Origin: Arachnopeziza araneosa
Lineage: Eukaryota > Ascomycota > Leotiomycetes > Helotiales > Arachnopezizaceae
Length of the DNA: 64,000 nucleotides
Assembly (NCBI GenBank): GCA_003988855.1
Contig: QYAI01000046.1
Location: 166,216-230,215, forward strand
Direction: 5' to 3'
Numbering within the stretch: the first letter of the stretch is position 1; each line of letters opens with the position of its first letter. A program made the translations under genes and the position numbers. Shown piece after piece: positions 9,760 to 20,700 of the stretch. Under the pieces are notes generated by a model. The model was given only the letters and a program-made list of their open reading frames with translations. It searched no databases and was not told the origin of the DNA.

Positions 9760-12297
9760 ATGGCAATCCAGGCCACCATCAAGGCACGCGCTGCCGCTTT
9801 CAAAAATGCTTTCCATGATCGAGAAGCCTTCAGAAACTTCATTCAAACCCACGACACTGCTCTTGATAAACACAGTCATCTCAATAAGAACCAAAGATGG
9901 TCGAATGAAGACTTAGACCCTACTCCTCCGGAAAAGAGGACCTGGAGGTGGTGGAATTACGTGACCTTCTACGCTGGGCTGAGTTTCGGTAATTGGACTT
10001 TGGGAAGTACCATGATTGGAATTGGCCTGAACTGGTGGCAAAGTATTCTAGTAAGGCCCCAGTCTCTTGTATAATGATGAACAGGAAGATGCTAACTCTC
10101 CCCTCTTAAGGTCATTTTTGCAAGCCAATTTATCAGTAAGAATGCCAAAAAGTCGGAAAGCAGCAGTTTTGGGTCAAGGACGGCTTTGCTAGGCACAATA
10201 AAACAAGAGTTTGGCTAAAAACTCATGCAGGTTCGATCGCAATGTTCTTCAACTCCAGATGTGCAAGTGTTTATCATATTGGCTATCCTGTCGTGGCCCG
10301 TAGTGTTTTTGGAATGGTACGTTTATTTGTTTACCAAAATGCTATCATGTTCTAGCAGACTTCCAGAGCCCCGAGCCGTCTCAGAAGCGCTATCGCTTGT
10401 TTCCGAAAACTTTGTTCTTCAGCCTCTTGATCCTGTATAGAAGATAGGAGAACACATCTAATTTATAGGGTAGTATGGTAGTTTCTACTTTGTGGGAGCA
10501 AGGGCTGCTTTAGCAGTGATCTGGTACGGTGTACAGCGTAAGTTTATACATTGACAGTAAAATAAGTATGCTAACTGTCAAGTTTACTCTGGGGCATCGT
10601 TCATGGCAAATATCTTGAGATGTATCTTTGGCCACAACTATACTGATATTCCAAACCATATACCGGCCTCTGTCGGCATAACGACGGCTGGTATGCTCGC
10701 ATTCTTCTTATTCTGGCTGGTACACTTCCCTTTCTGTGCTTTCCGGCCCTACCAACTTCGTGAATTCTTCTGGTTTAAGGCGATTATAGTGTTACCTGCT
10801 GTGTGGGGACTCTTTATCTTCTGCATGGTTAATACCAAAGCCAATGTTGGATCCGTCTATAAATCTAAAGTCACGAACGGCACAGGCTGGTTGATTATTT
10901 ACGCCATAAATTCTGGAATGGGCAATACCGCAACTTTGATCACAAACCAACCTGATATTGCGCGCTGGAGCAAGACTAAAACCGGGGCGCAATGGTCTCA
11001 GCTGATCACCAACCCAATCGCAGTGACACTATCTGCTTCACTCGGAATATTAGCAACGGCAGCGATCAATAATTCATGGGATCTCGATCTGTGGAATCCT
11101 TGGGATCTTCTCGGAGCCATTTTAGACAAGTACTGGTCCGCCAGTACCAGGTTCGCGGTTTTCCTGTCCGCTTTCACATGGATGGTGTCTATCTTAGGAA
11201 CGAATATCGCAGCCAACATGATTCCCTTTGGCTCAGATGCTAGCATGCTCCTTCCGAAATATATCACCATACCTCGTGGACAGTATATTGTGGAATTTCT
11301 GGCATTTGCAATCTGCCCATGGAAGATTCTTGCCTCCGCTTCTGTTTTTACCACTTTTCTTTCCGGGTATGGACTTTCTCTTAATTCTTGCTCTTTCCTG
11401 AGCACCGAAATCTTCAGATATCTATCGAACCAATCTTATCTTGGCTAGACGATCAAGAACACAAGGCGGAATTACCCAACTGCAACATGCTAAATCTTTC
11501 TTGAAGTTGATCTCAAGAAGTACCTAGCTATGAAGCCTCATTCCGTCTGATTTCAAAGATTTGATTTCTATACTTGTTGTTCAATAGCAAGTTGAACTTT
11601 GGCTAGCGTCCACAACAAAATTGGGTTGCCTGGTTTTACTTTTCGTTGGCTTGGAATTTATATCAAAGAGAATACTAACAAACTTATAGATATGGCCTAT
11701 TTATGGCAAGCGTGGTTGCAATCATGATATGTGACTGTGAGTACAATCTGAATTTCCGTTAAAATATAAAGACTCATTTTTTACAGACTACCTTCTTACT
11801 AAAGGAAATGTGTTCGTCGGTCATCTTTACAACGGATCAAGCACCAACAAGCATTATTATTATCATCATGGCTGGAATATTCAAGCCGCTATCGCTTACA
11901 TCTGTGGGATAGTACCTCCGTTCCCTGGCTTCGTAGGAACTCTCGGAGCGCATGTTTCAACCTCTGCAACAGTAAGTGTCGATATTGACTCATCCCTTTC
12001 CCTCTCCTAAACTGATGTCAATGCTAACTTCGATAGGATCTTGGGAGGCTAGGCTGGCTGCTTTCGTTCACAGTTAGCTTCATTGTCTACTACGCTATAT
12101 GCTTAGTATGGCCTACGGAAAACCAGAGGCTGATTAAGGTCATGGGACTAGCTTGGGAAGAGGAAAGTGGAGATATTGTCTTGGCTCCTGATGGAACTGA
12201 AATCATCGAAGAAGGGGGGGTTGTCCGGGCTCGAAGTGGTGAAATACGTGAGAATCCCAATATGGAAGATGATTACAGAATGGGCGAGAAATTTTAA
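9760..12297 (+). CDS. NCS1 family nucleobase/allantoin-type permease
   Basis: Plasma-membrane symporter of the nucleobase:cation symporter-1 family (uracil, uridine, allantoin, cytosine, thiamine or nicotinamide riboside in characterised fungal members). Eight exons join in frame: 9760-10050, 10111-10135, 10231-10316, 10474-10537, 10583-11366, 11690-11736, 11787-11971 and 12037-12297, giving 580 residues. Signatures in order are NQRWSNEDLDPTPPEKRTW, the first helix NYVTFYAGLSFGNW, SRCASVYHIGYPVVARSVFG, ARAALAVIWYGVQLYSGA, then further helices and YLLTKGNVFVGHLYN. The acidic C-terminal tail (DGTEIIEEGGVVRARSGE) is usual for endocytic control. It resembles the Fur4/Dal4/Fui1 branch, but specificity cannot be read from sequence alone. 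The 25-nt exon 2 and 323-nt intron 5 are unusual. Its stop is only 82 bp from that of the convergent reductase gene. Confidence 0.9.
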
Positions 12298-12379
12298 ATT
12301 TCCAGCTGTGGACTTATCTCAAAGTCGAAAAATATATTGTCGTTCTTTTGTTTTCCCAAAAACACACCGTGTAGACCAT

Positions 12380-13411
12380 CTAGACCTCAAGAACGAGTTT
12401 GACACCACTAACTCCCTTGATCAGCTCATCCAATCCCGCATTTAACCCTTCCAAACCCCCCTTGACTACTTTCACATCTGGACTAGGTACAAATTGGCCA
12501 GTTGCCAATTTCTCCCTCAGCCAGATGTTGAAAACGAAAGTGAAGTGTTCTGTCATGGCCTCATACTCCATTGGAGCCATACAGAACTTCACTTCCATAC
12601 CATCCACTTTGGTATAAGTCTCTGGGACTCGGGGAGCACAAGCCAAGCGAGTCAGTCCAGAACCCTGAAACTCTTTCAAGACCTCAATGCACTGTTCCAA
12701 CGAGTTGGGAACAGCGTCATAGCAAGTTTGGATGGTGATACCATCATCCTTCGCCGCCTGGATGATCCTGCCTACCACGCCATCACTTTTGTAGTCAAAA
12801 ACTTTGCTAGCTCCCAACTGCTTCATGTAATCGTGGTGCTTCTCACTCGCAGTGACATAAACGATGAAGCCCATCAACTTAGCACTCTGCACTGCCGCAC
12901 TACCAACACTACTCGCACCACCCCAGATCAAAATTCCCTTCTTATCCGCAGCCGTATAGTTTGTGTCCCGAGGTACTCCAATGCTGTACCAACCAGCCCA
13001 GGTTGTCGCAACCGCCATGGGCAACAGACTAGCTTTATTGAAACTGATACCTTCTGGAAGCGGGACGACATTGGCGGAGGGCACGAGTACGAGTTTTTGG
13101 AAAGCACCATAGTCTGCTAGTCCTTTGTGATAGAAAGCTGTTGCAAAGGCGGCGACTTTGCTACCGGGTTTGAAATACTCCTCGGAAACGGAGGAGCCTG
13201 CTGAAATGATGGTACCTGCTATGTCGGAGCCAAGTACAGCGGGGTAGTTTACAACGAAGCTGCCAGTTTGGCGCATGAAGTAGTCGACGAGATTCAGAGC
13301 AATGGATTTGGTTTCAATAAGAATCTCGTTTGGACCGGGGGTAGGAGTAGGACGTGAAGTGACTTCAAGACGAGCCCCTTTGGATAAGAGAATAGCTGCT
13401 GAGTGAGACAT
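12380..13411 (-). CDS. Medium-chain (quinone/enoyl reductase-like) zinc-type dehydrogenase
   Basis: Single-exon gene for 343 residues of the MDR superfamily. The N-terminal GroES-like domain includes PTPTPGPNEILIETKSIALN, YFMRQTGSFVVNYPAVLGSDIAGTI and PGSKVAAF. The Rossmann domain has the NADP-binding turn ILIWGGASSVGSAAVQSAK near residues 161-179. The usual catalytic zinc Cys is replaced (ALNLVDYFMR), so it is a zinc-independent reductase like the ToxD/CipB and quinone-oxidoreductase group. Such proteins act as trans-enoyl reductases or detoxifying oxidoreductases; the substrate here is unknown. It is convergent with the permease gene and divergent from IWR1. Confidence 0.88.
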   Translation of the reverse strand: MSHSAAILLSKGARLEVTSRPTPTPGPNEILIETKSIALNLVDYFMRQTGSFVVNYPAVLGSDIAGTIISAGSSVSEEYFKPGSKVAAFATAFYHKGLADYGAFQKLVLVPSANVVPLPEGISFNKASLLPMAVATTWAGWYSIGVPRDTNYTAADKKGILIWGGASSVGSAAVQSAKLMGFIVYVTASEKHHDYMKQLGASKVFDYKSDGVVGRIIQAAKDDGITIQTCYDAVPNSLEQCIEVLKEFQGSGLTRLACAPRVPETYTKVDGMEVKFCMAPMEYEAMTEHFTFVFNIWLREKLATGQFVPSPDVKVVKGGLEGLNAGLDELIKGVSGVKLVLEV

Positions 13412-14037
13412 ATTGGAATCGGATTGGTGACAATGAGATAAAGGAAGTGATTATGATGGAGAGTTTGAACGGATATCGATTTGCAGCCGGAGTACAGAGA
13501 AAAACTTATACTCCTACCATGGAGTTACACGGATTTAATTGCGAGCAACTTTGCCCCCTCCGATGTCTCTTGCCATTACACGCTTTAACCCCGCCGGATT
13601 CCACGTTTGTTACAAGTTTCCCTATGATGAAGTTGAGTTGAAGCTTACTGACGCTAACTTCATTTCGTATCCATCAAATCCGCGCTCTAATTGGTTCCTT
13701 GATTACTTCCTTGATTGCCTAAGCCACCCTCAAGATTTCCGATGTCCGCTGGTTTTCTTCCTCTTCAAATAGGTAAGAGTATTCTTTATTTCTAATCGTA
13801 AGTTCAGGAGTTGTATGACGAGTACTATTCCCGTAAACGTTTAAATTTATTTTCATGAAGTTGCTAATCAGCTTCGTCAATAAGGCGTTAGCGTGATCCA
13901 ATGCCACGTTGATTATCACCAGATAATAACATTTTCAACAGCCTCGCCAGTCCATTCTTCATCGGAATTCAAGGATCGAAATGGCACATCAAAGTTGACA
14001 GTCAAACACTCCGCATTTGTAATATCAGATTGCCGCC
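13412..14037. promoter_or_regulatory. Divergent promoter region between reductase and IWR1
   Basis: 626 bp with no convincing ORF. The IWR1 start has a strong context (GCCGCCATGT at 14032-14041). Confidence 0.45.
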
Positions 14038-15431
14038 ATGTCTGCACTACCTCCGGATACCGTCCTGATCAAGCGCAAGCGCACTGCTGAGCCTGTTGAT
14101 TCTCTACGTAGGATACATTTGCCGTTCTTTCTGACTCTCTGCTAATCATCCTAGGGGTGCATGAGTCTGCTGGTAAAAGACAGCGGCGAGCTGATTTTGT
14201 CTATCAACTCCAACCAACCTCCGCAGACGCCAAACAACCTTTCTCAAGAGACCCCGCGATCAAGCCAAAGCGTCAATCGCTTCTACCTAATCCATTTCCC
14301 TCAAAGTTACATGCAGCTTCAATCTCTACTCGAGGACAAGATGCACATAACTCTGGCACAAATACACCTGGCGACATTACTCCTCCCTTGCCAACGGGCG
14401 CTGCAACACCAATCCCACGCCCAATAGCTCGACCACCGCCCAGATTCCACATTACCCGTTCTCCAGCTCCTTCTACGACCGTCATTCCGAATGTGCTCAA
14501 TCGCAAGCGTAGGAGCGAGTTTATTTTCTCGGAAAGAAAGGTTCGATCAAAAAATGCTGAGGAATTAAATGCTCAAACTACGACCTCTCAACCACGTTCG
14601 CCTCCGCAGACCAGGCTACAGAAAAAGCCAGGCCTGACGAAATATACGCATACCTCCACACCCACAACCAAGCCAAAACAAGATCTACCCCTTCCACTAC
14701 AGAATGCTGGTGGCATGCCGTGGGATGTTAACTCTGAGGAGTTGGCAGCGCAGATGCAAGCATATACGTTACAAGAGATTGGGAAGAATATAGCTGCTTC
14801 AGAAGCAGAACGGCCCGTTGCTAAAGTATCCACTTCTTCACGGTTGCAAAATACTGGTCCTTCGAAATTTAAGCCCAGGAAACCAGCTCTTAGATATGCT
14901 GAGAGACATCCGGAAGAGATAGCGGCTGGTGCTATGGATGTAGATATAGGCGAGGAAGATTTGGTCGAAGAAGAGGACAGTGGGGACGACTCGGAGTACA
15001 TTATTGATACTTATGTTCGAGTACCTGTCGAAGCTCTCGAAGCGGTTGAAGAGCATACTAGTTTCGGTTTCTTGGTTCTTGACTCCCAACCTGACATTGA
15101 TGCATTCTACCGGGAAGAGACAGATTCTGACGATGAAGCAGAGGATGAGGACGAAGATGAGAATGGTATGTCGAGCGAACTACTATCTTTTCGACATGAC
15201 TAATTGTTGGAAGCCGAGAATCACTACACAGCAGATTATCCGGATGAAGAAGTCGAATCAGATGACGAGTATGGCCGGAATGCCTACCACTACAGCAAAG
15301 ATATTGACGAGTTCGATGATTACGCTTTCAGCGATGACGAGAATGAAGCTACGAAGTATCCTTGGATGAAAGTAAAGAAACCAAAGGGAGTTGGAGACGA
15401 CGATGAAGATAATGAAGATAATGAAGACTAG
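14038..15431 (+). CDS. IWR1: RNA polymerase II nuclear-import factor Iwr1 (SLC7A6OS-like)
   Basis: Iwr1 binds assembled RNA polymerase II in the cytoplasm and carries it into the nucleus through its N-terminal localisation signal. Three exons (14038-14107, 14155-15165, 15214-15431) joined by 47- and 48-nt introns give 432 residues. The N-terminus MSALPPDTVLIKRKRTAEPV is basic, followed by GKRQRRADFVYQLQ. The conserved Iwr1 core near the C-terminus reads SEYIIDTYVRVPVE...SFGFLVLDSQPDID, then NHYTADYPDEEVESDDEYG and NAYHY. The tail is very acidic. The start context is strong. The middle 200 residues are Pro/Ser-rich and poorly conserved, as in other fungi. The acidic core with DYPDEE makes the assignment secure. 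Confidence 0.9.
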
Positions 15432-16374
15432 GCCTTGGGAGTGCAGATTTCCTAAACCCTTATCTTAGGCCTTTAATGTATGTCGCCCTATCTTAGAGGG
15501 CTGCGCTCATATGAATGGCAGAATCATTGAAGTACTACGTGGCATACAGTATGACAATCGTGACTCGAGAGATACATCTACCTCATACGAATCCCTTTTG
15601 CAGAATGTTCTTCCTTCTCATTCAATTTCCGTAACGAGCCATTGCTCAATTGAATCAACGATGTTGGACAGCTAGAGTCACTATCCCCATCCTATTGCCT
15701 CCAACTCTTTTTCTCTGTGGCTATTTGAGATATCGTTGCTGGGTGAGACAGTCGACACTATCTCGGTACTGAGCTACGACTGGATGTACTTTGAAGTGCT
15801 CTTCCATTCTTCTTTATACGCCTTTCAATTCACTAACGTTTATTGTTATGTGATTTCCGTCGGCTTACCATCAGGCCTTAGACAAGTTGTGAAAATAGGT
15901 TGATAGAGTGCGAGGGAGAGTACTGAACTCCTTGAGCTGGAGATAATACTACAGTCACATCTCCGCAGCTACGGATTTGCTCGACGGATCCCCAATGCAC
16001 AACATATGAAGAAGGTCTAACCAAAATGGAATCTAATTTTCGTATTCATGGTTAACGTGCAGTCTATTGACAACCCAAAACTGACCATCTGGTTCTAAAA
16101 TATCAGACAGCCATCCACCGTGCAAGAATTCAGTTTCTTAAATAATACTAAAACCCTCAAAGTCTTACACGACCCAAAAATTGCAAGAGGGGTATCATAC
16201 CAGCAGTACTAGCACCGTTCCCATGAGACAACCATAAATGATAGTTGCTCCACCCTTTGAACCAGGAAGGAAAAGATATACGAGTAAATTTCCAACAACA
16301 GCGGCAGGATCATCACCATCATATTGCACTCTCAATACTGTCTGCCAATCTTGTTCGCACTCGATGTTCCCGTT
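15432..16374. other. Convergent intergenic region, no gene seen
   Basis: 943 bp between the 3' ends of IWR1 and the following minus-strand gene. AT-rich, with short frames only. I see no RNA gene or repeat. Confidence 0.5.
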
Positions 16375-17749
16375 TTATTCTTTCTCGGAGGCGTGATAGG
16401 AAAGGGAGGCAGGTGGACTTCGTTCCCACGACGATGGCGGCGAATATTGTGAGTTGATTACATTTGAACCAGAGATGATGACAGTGTTGAGGGTATCAGC
16501 AGAACTGGCATTTCTCTTCAGCTTCCGAAATTCCGCTTTTATTTTTGGGTTTTCCTCTTCCCAAAGCTCAATGGCTCTTCGCATTCGATCTTTTGCTTTT
16601 TCTAGTTAGCAGCGTAGGGTGGTATAGATTTAGACACTTGCTTGAATGATAGTACTCTTCGTCATCACCATTCAGGATTTCCCTTGCACGGCGTTTGTCA
16701 GATTCTGTCACCGAGTCGTATAACACCGCCCATCTTGGAAACATCTCGACGAGCGAGTAGGGCCAATCCTTGAAGGGCTCCTTAGACCGCTGTCTAACCT
16801 GGACTTGGATTTGTTCTACTCTGCCCTCAGCATCTCGGACAAGGTTAAAATCGCTATCAACTTTCGGATAAAAGCACGTTCGATAGAAACGTGCTGAACC
16901 ACCCTGGCCTTTATTATCTCGTTGGATGTTTGGACATTCACGATTTAGGATGGCGATGATGTCCTGGTACGGCAAGCCCTTATCTTCCTTTAGGTATCGC
17001 ACTCTGTGGTCTTGTGGAATAGTATACGGAATATTACAATGAGGTGGCTTTTCGATGCGACGGGGAGACCATGGTGGTGAGAGGCGATGGCGATAAGAAG
17101 AGGTTTGGCCACTAAAATCCTGATCGGCGAATCGTCTGTTGCGAGGCGTACGCTGAGGGCGAGCTCTATTTCTTGCTTCTAATCTCGTCGAACTATGTTG
17201 GTATTCCTGAAGATGATTATACTCATTTGCTGATTTCTTTCGCAGGGGAAATCGTTGACTTGAAGGTAGTGTTCTCCTCTCCTCTGGTGGTGAGGGATAG
17301 TACTGCCCAGTCCATGTCAACTGCCGGGTTTTTGAGGTTTGTTGGTCTGAAGCTAAAGGTACTGATGGTAGCAGTGACTGAGATGCTAGAGACGGCAAAC
17401 TACTCCTTCTGACGGGCTCCAAGCTGAAAGTGGGCAGGGGAAATAGTGTTCGTTCCAACTCTATGGGTGCGAGGTGACATATCGAAGCGGAATCAGGGTT
17501 GACTGAGTAGGAAAGTGATGGTAAGTTGTACCTATTTCCACACGAGTTGGAAGATTGCCAAGGCAAACTTGGTCGCCGAGCATCCACTTCGAGAGGTACT
17601 GGCCGTGAGAATCTGTTTTGATTCTCGGGTGTTTTGCACTCCTCTACAGAGGAGTTGAGAATCGTAGAAACGGCCATCTGGTTTCTTGAATCATCGGGGC
17701 CGGCGTTGGCGTTCATAATTCGAGCAGTCTCGGTTAGAGAAACGAGCAT
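16375..17749 (-). CDS. Uncharacterised basic protein with a helix-turn-helix-like conserved block
   Basis: Two exons, 17749-16642 and 16601-16375, join in frame if a 40-nt GC-AG intron (GCAAGT...CTAACTAG) is removed, giving 444 residues. The frame is open up to 17971, but the first ATG is at 17749 (MLVSLTETARIM); 17716 is another possible start. The first 230 residues are Ser/Pro-rich and disordered. A charged block at about 270-330 contains IPQDHRVRYLKEDKGLPYQDI and ILNREC, followed by QRDNKGQGGSARFYRTCFYP. This looks like a small helical DNA- or protein-binding domain found in many filamentous fungi without known function. The C-terminal helix RMRRAIELWEEENPKIKAEF is coiled-coil-like. If the intron is not spliced, the protein ends 25 residues after HSSK. 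Nuclear location is a guess from the basic composition. Confidence 0.65.
16602..16641 (-). other. Probable 40-nt GC-AG intron
   Basis: The minus strand reads ...CAT TCA A, then GCAAGTGTC..., ending GCTGCTAACTAG, then AAAAAGCAAAAG. Only this donor gives a phase (1) that continues into the downstream helical frame. The GT two bases further on leads to the wrong frame. The branch CTAAC lies unusually close to the acceptor. Confidence 0.6.
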
Positions 17750-20700
17750 CTCTCCAGAAGAATTAGCAAGCGACTTCAGTCTCTCGTATCGAAACGTTTG
17801 TATAATGAGCAGATTGTACGCCTCATATAATGTTGGCTTCCTCAGAACAAGTGGGCAAAGTCGAAGCGGGTATTCATTGAGGCCGAGGATGCTGCCGGAG
17901 AGGAGGCTGCCACAGTTGAAACCAACAAGTTGTAAGGTTCTAGCAAAAGACAAATACCAACAGTCGGGCACAAGCGAAAGTTATACGACGGCGACCTTTG
18001 CTGGGGACCGTCTCGAGTCCGCAGCGTTAGGCGAAAGTGTGCTCTGGAAATGATTTCTGTCTTGGACCAGATTCAGCACGGATCTGATGCGGTGTCAACC
18101 CATTCTATCGTCTAGCCCAAGTATTTGAGCTGTCGTATTGAGCATTAGATGGTGGGAAAGGGTTCCTCGGCACAGATGATAGCCCAGCAACGATACAGCA
18201 AACCCCTCTGCCCTGCGGCCTCTGATCTGCCTGACTTTCCCTCTCTTACATCTCCAGCGATTTGTGGCTAGCGGCCATTGGGCTTCTGATGTTGGTGCGG
18301 AGGCTTCCACTGCCTATTGGATGCACAAACGGGGCGGTGGGTTTAGACTGCCCTGCCCCCCGAACTTTCAAAATACATACTTACACACGCAGGCGACGCT
18401 CTCTCTCTCAGCCTTCGCCTTTGCATCGGCCACTTCATCCACATGCCGTCGATACAGCTCTTCTCCTCTGAACCCCATAGGCAGATCCGCCTCACACTCG
18501 ACAAGTCCAGCTGGCCTCGTGGACTCCTCGCCTTCGCTACGACGGCAGAGAGCACCGGAAAGAATCGCCGTTGCCGCATCGGGGGTGACGACATTTGGTG
18601 GTCAGCTCTCCTATTACTGGAAAAGGCAGTGTTGGTTACACGGAATCCCTTGGAGGAAGAAAGCTCCCATTCGATACCAGACGGGCGGGCCCGGGACGCA
18701 TTTCCTCATCCAGCCCCCGCATGGGTTGACGATCATGGGGTATTCCCGTGCAAACCAAGGTGGGAGAGTCAACTTGGCCATGGTTGATTAGCTGGAACAT
18801 GGACTCGACAACACCCTAGCGGGAAACGCTTCTTACACCGCCGTTGACGTTCGCGTTGGCCCTTTGGCGGCTGCACAGAAACCAACAAATTGCATCAAAC
18901 GTGCAGGGAACCCACAGAACAAAGCGTCGGCCGACCTGCCCTCTACACGGCGACCTTCACATCTGAGAGATCCAAAAATACCAGCTAAGCGCTGTCAGCA
19001 GCTGCAAGAGGAACAAATACAACACTAATATAAGCTTAACCTCGAGTCTATCTTGATGACATGCGACCGAGGTCTAAGATCATGCATCTTCTTTTGCCGA
19101 CTCGCAAACGATTAGCATGAACTGAATATCGGAATGCAGAAAAATCAACAACATACACCCTGTAGACACGATGGGAGAATGTTTCGGCGGCAACCGCGCC
19201 AGCAGAAATGTCCAGTTCCTAAGCGAAAACAATAAGGAAGATCGATGTTACACACGACGTCAGAGAAAAGCAATACAAGAGATCACTAATATGGTGGAGA
19301 TTGAAAAAGGAGGATTGCTGAGATATGGGGAAAAGGTTCTCGTCGGAAAGCAGAAAAGAGGGGCCGCGCTCTGGCAGTTTATCGAAATCTGCAAGCCATA
19401 GTGAAGGAGACTTCAACAGCAGCTCGCGTCCACACCTCTGTTCACCCCCACACTTCAAAATCTAGATGGGAGGAGACGTGGTCTTCTTGGAGATGTGCTT
19501 GTCCTCAGTCACTCGGGTCGCATGAATACGCCACGGCGGCCCAGCAATCTGGTTCGAGTAGGATCCTGTCCTACCTGCATAATCTGCCATCTTGTATTTT
19601 CCTTTTAAAGAAACGGCTTTGCAAAGTATCAATTTATCCTTATCGACACCACCACCCCGAGAAAGCACCCTCCCGCTGTGTGCTATTGCATCCGACATCT
19701 GCAAGTGACTAGAAGCAGCCGTTTCCTATCGGAAAATGCGGTACATAAGAACGGGTTCAGATCTGAGCCGCCGTTTATTCTAGTCCCCGAACTCTTTGAC
19801 ATGTGGCAGCACGGAGATAGATGCCACCAATGACATAGATCGTGGAGGATGATCGACATTGTTTCAAAAGACCTCATTTTAGTTCTTATCCTCCGCTTTC
19901 ACCTGATGATATATCCATTTTTAGTCATGTCTGTCGCTTTATTTACACTCGCAAGAAGACTGCAGATGTGCTAAGTCGTTCTCATTCCTATCATTTGCTA
20001 AAAAGCAAAGAATGTTGCCAGAGGCTGCACCAGTTGGTGGATGCTCTCTCAGGTGAATAATATTCCAACAACATGGTGTTATTGTTTCTGATACTCACCA
20101 GCTCTCTCTTTCGAGACCAGTGTTTTAATCTCGTCGTCGGCTGAAAATAATACGGCCGTTGCTTATGATAGTCTCGGACTTTTCTCTCTCTGGGATCATT
20201 CCCGTTTAAGTAACTATGAAATTCGCGAAGAAGATGGTGAAATCATACCTTACCTGAAATTTTATCAAGATCAACTTAGCATCTTCCGCCCCTGTAGGGA
20301 GTATGAAGCCTTTAACGTCCTCGAAAGTTCAAGTGTCTAGTATCAGCGAGAGGAATCAACGTATCAAATGTCTAGAAAAAGACCGAATTTCTCCTCAAGA
20401 ACTCCCAACACCCAGCACGGTCATGGCGTCTAGAATTCTCACCAAAGTTGTGCTTAACGTAGTGACCAGGCTGTCTCTTGCGTATACGGTGAGGATGGGA
20501 GTGTTGCATATGCGATAGTTTGTCTTTTGTGAGCTAAGTGAGACATTTGTTGCTTACTGATATTCAGGGATGAACAAATCTCAAATTTGCAGAGGCGCTG
20601 CGAAGAGTTAGACTGAACGAGAGAGCTGCTGCAGCCTCTTCTGTGGATGGTAAGCAAGGAGAACGGCCGATCTAGTGAGATGAGAAGAGAACGAATCATG

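Noticed and set aside
18264..18791. 175-codon plus-strand ORF and overlapping frames
   Set aside because: Three frames are open in the same GC-rich stretch, composition is biased and there is no domain; more likely promoter DNA.
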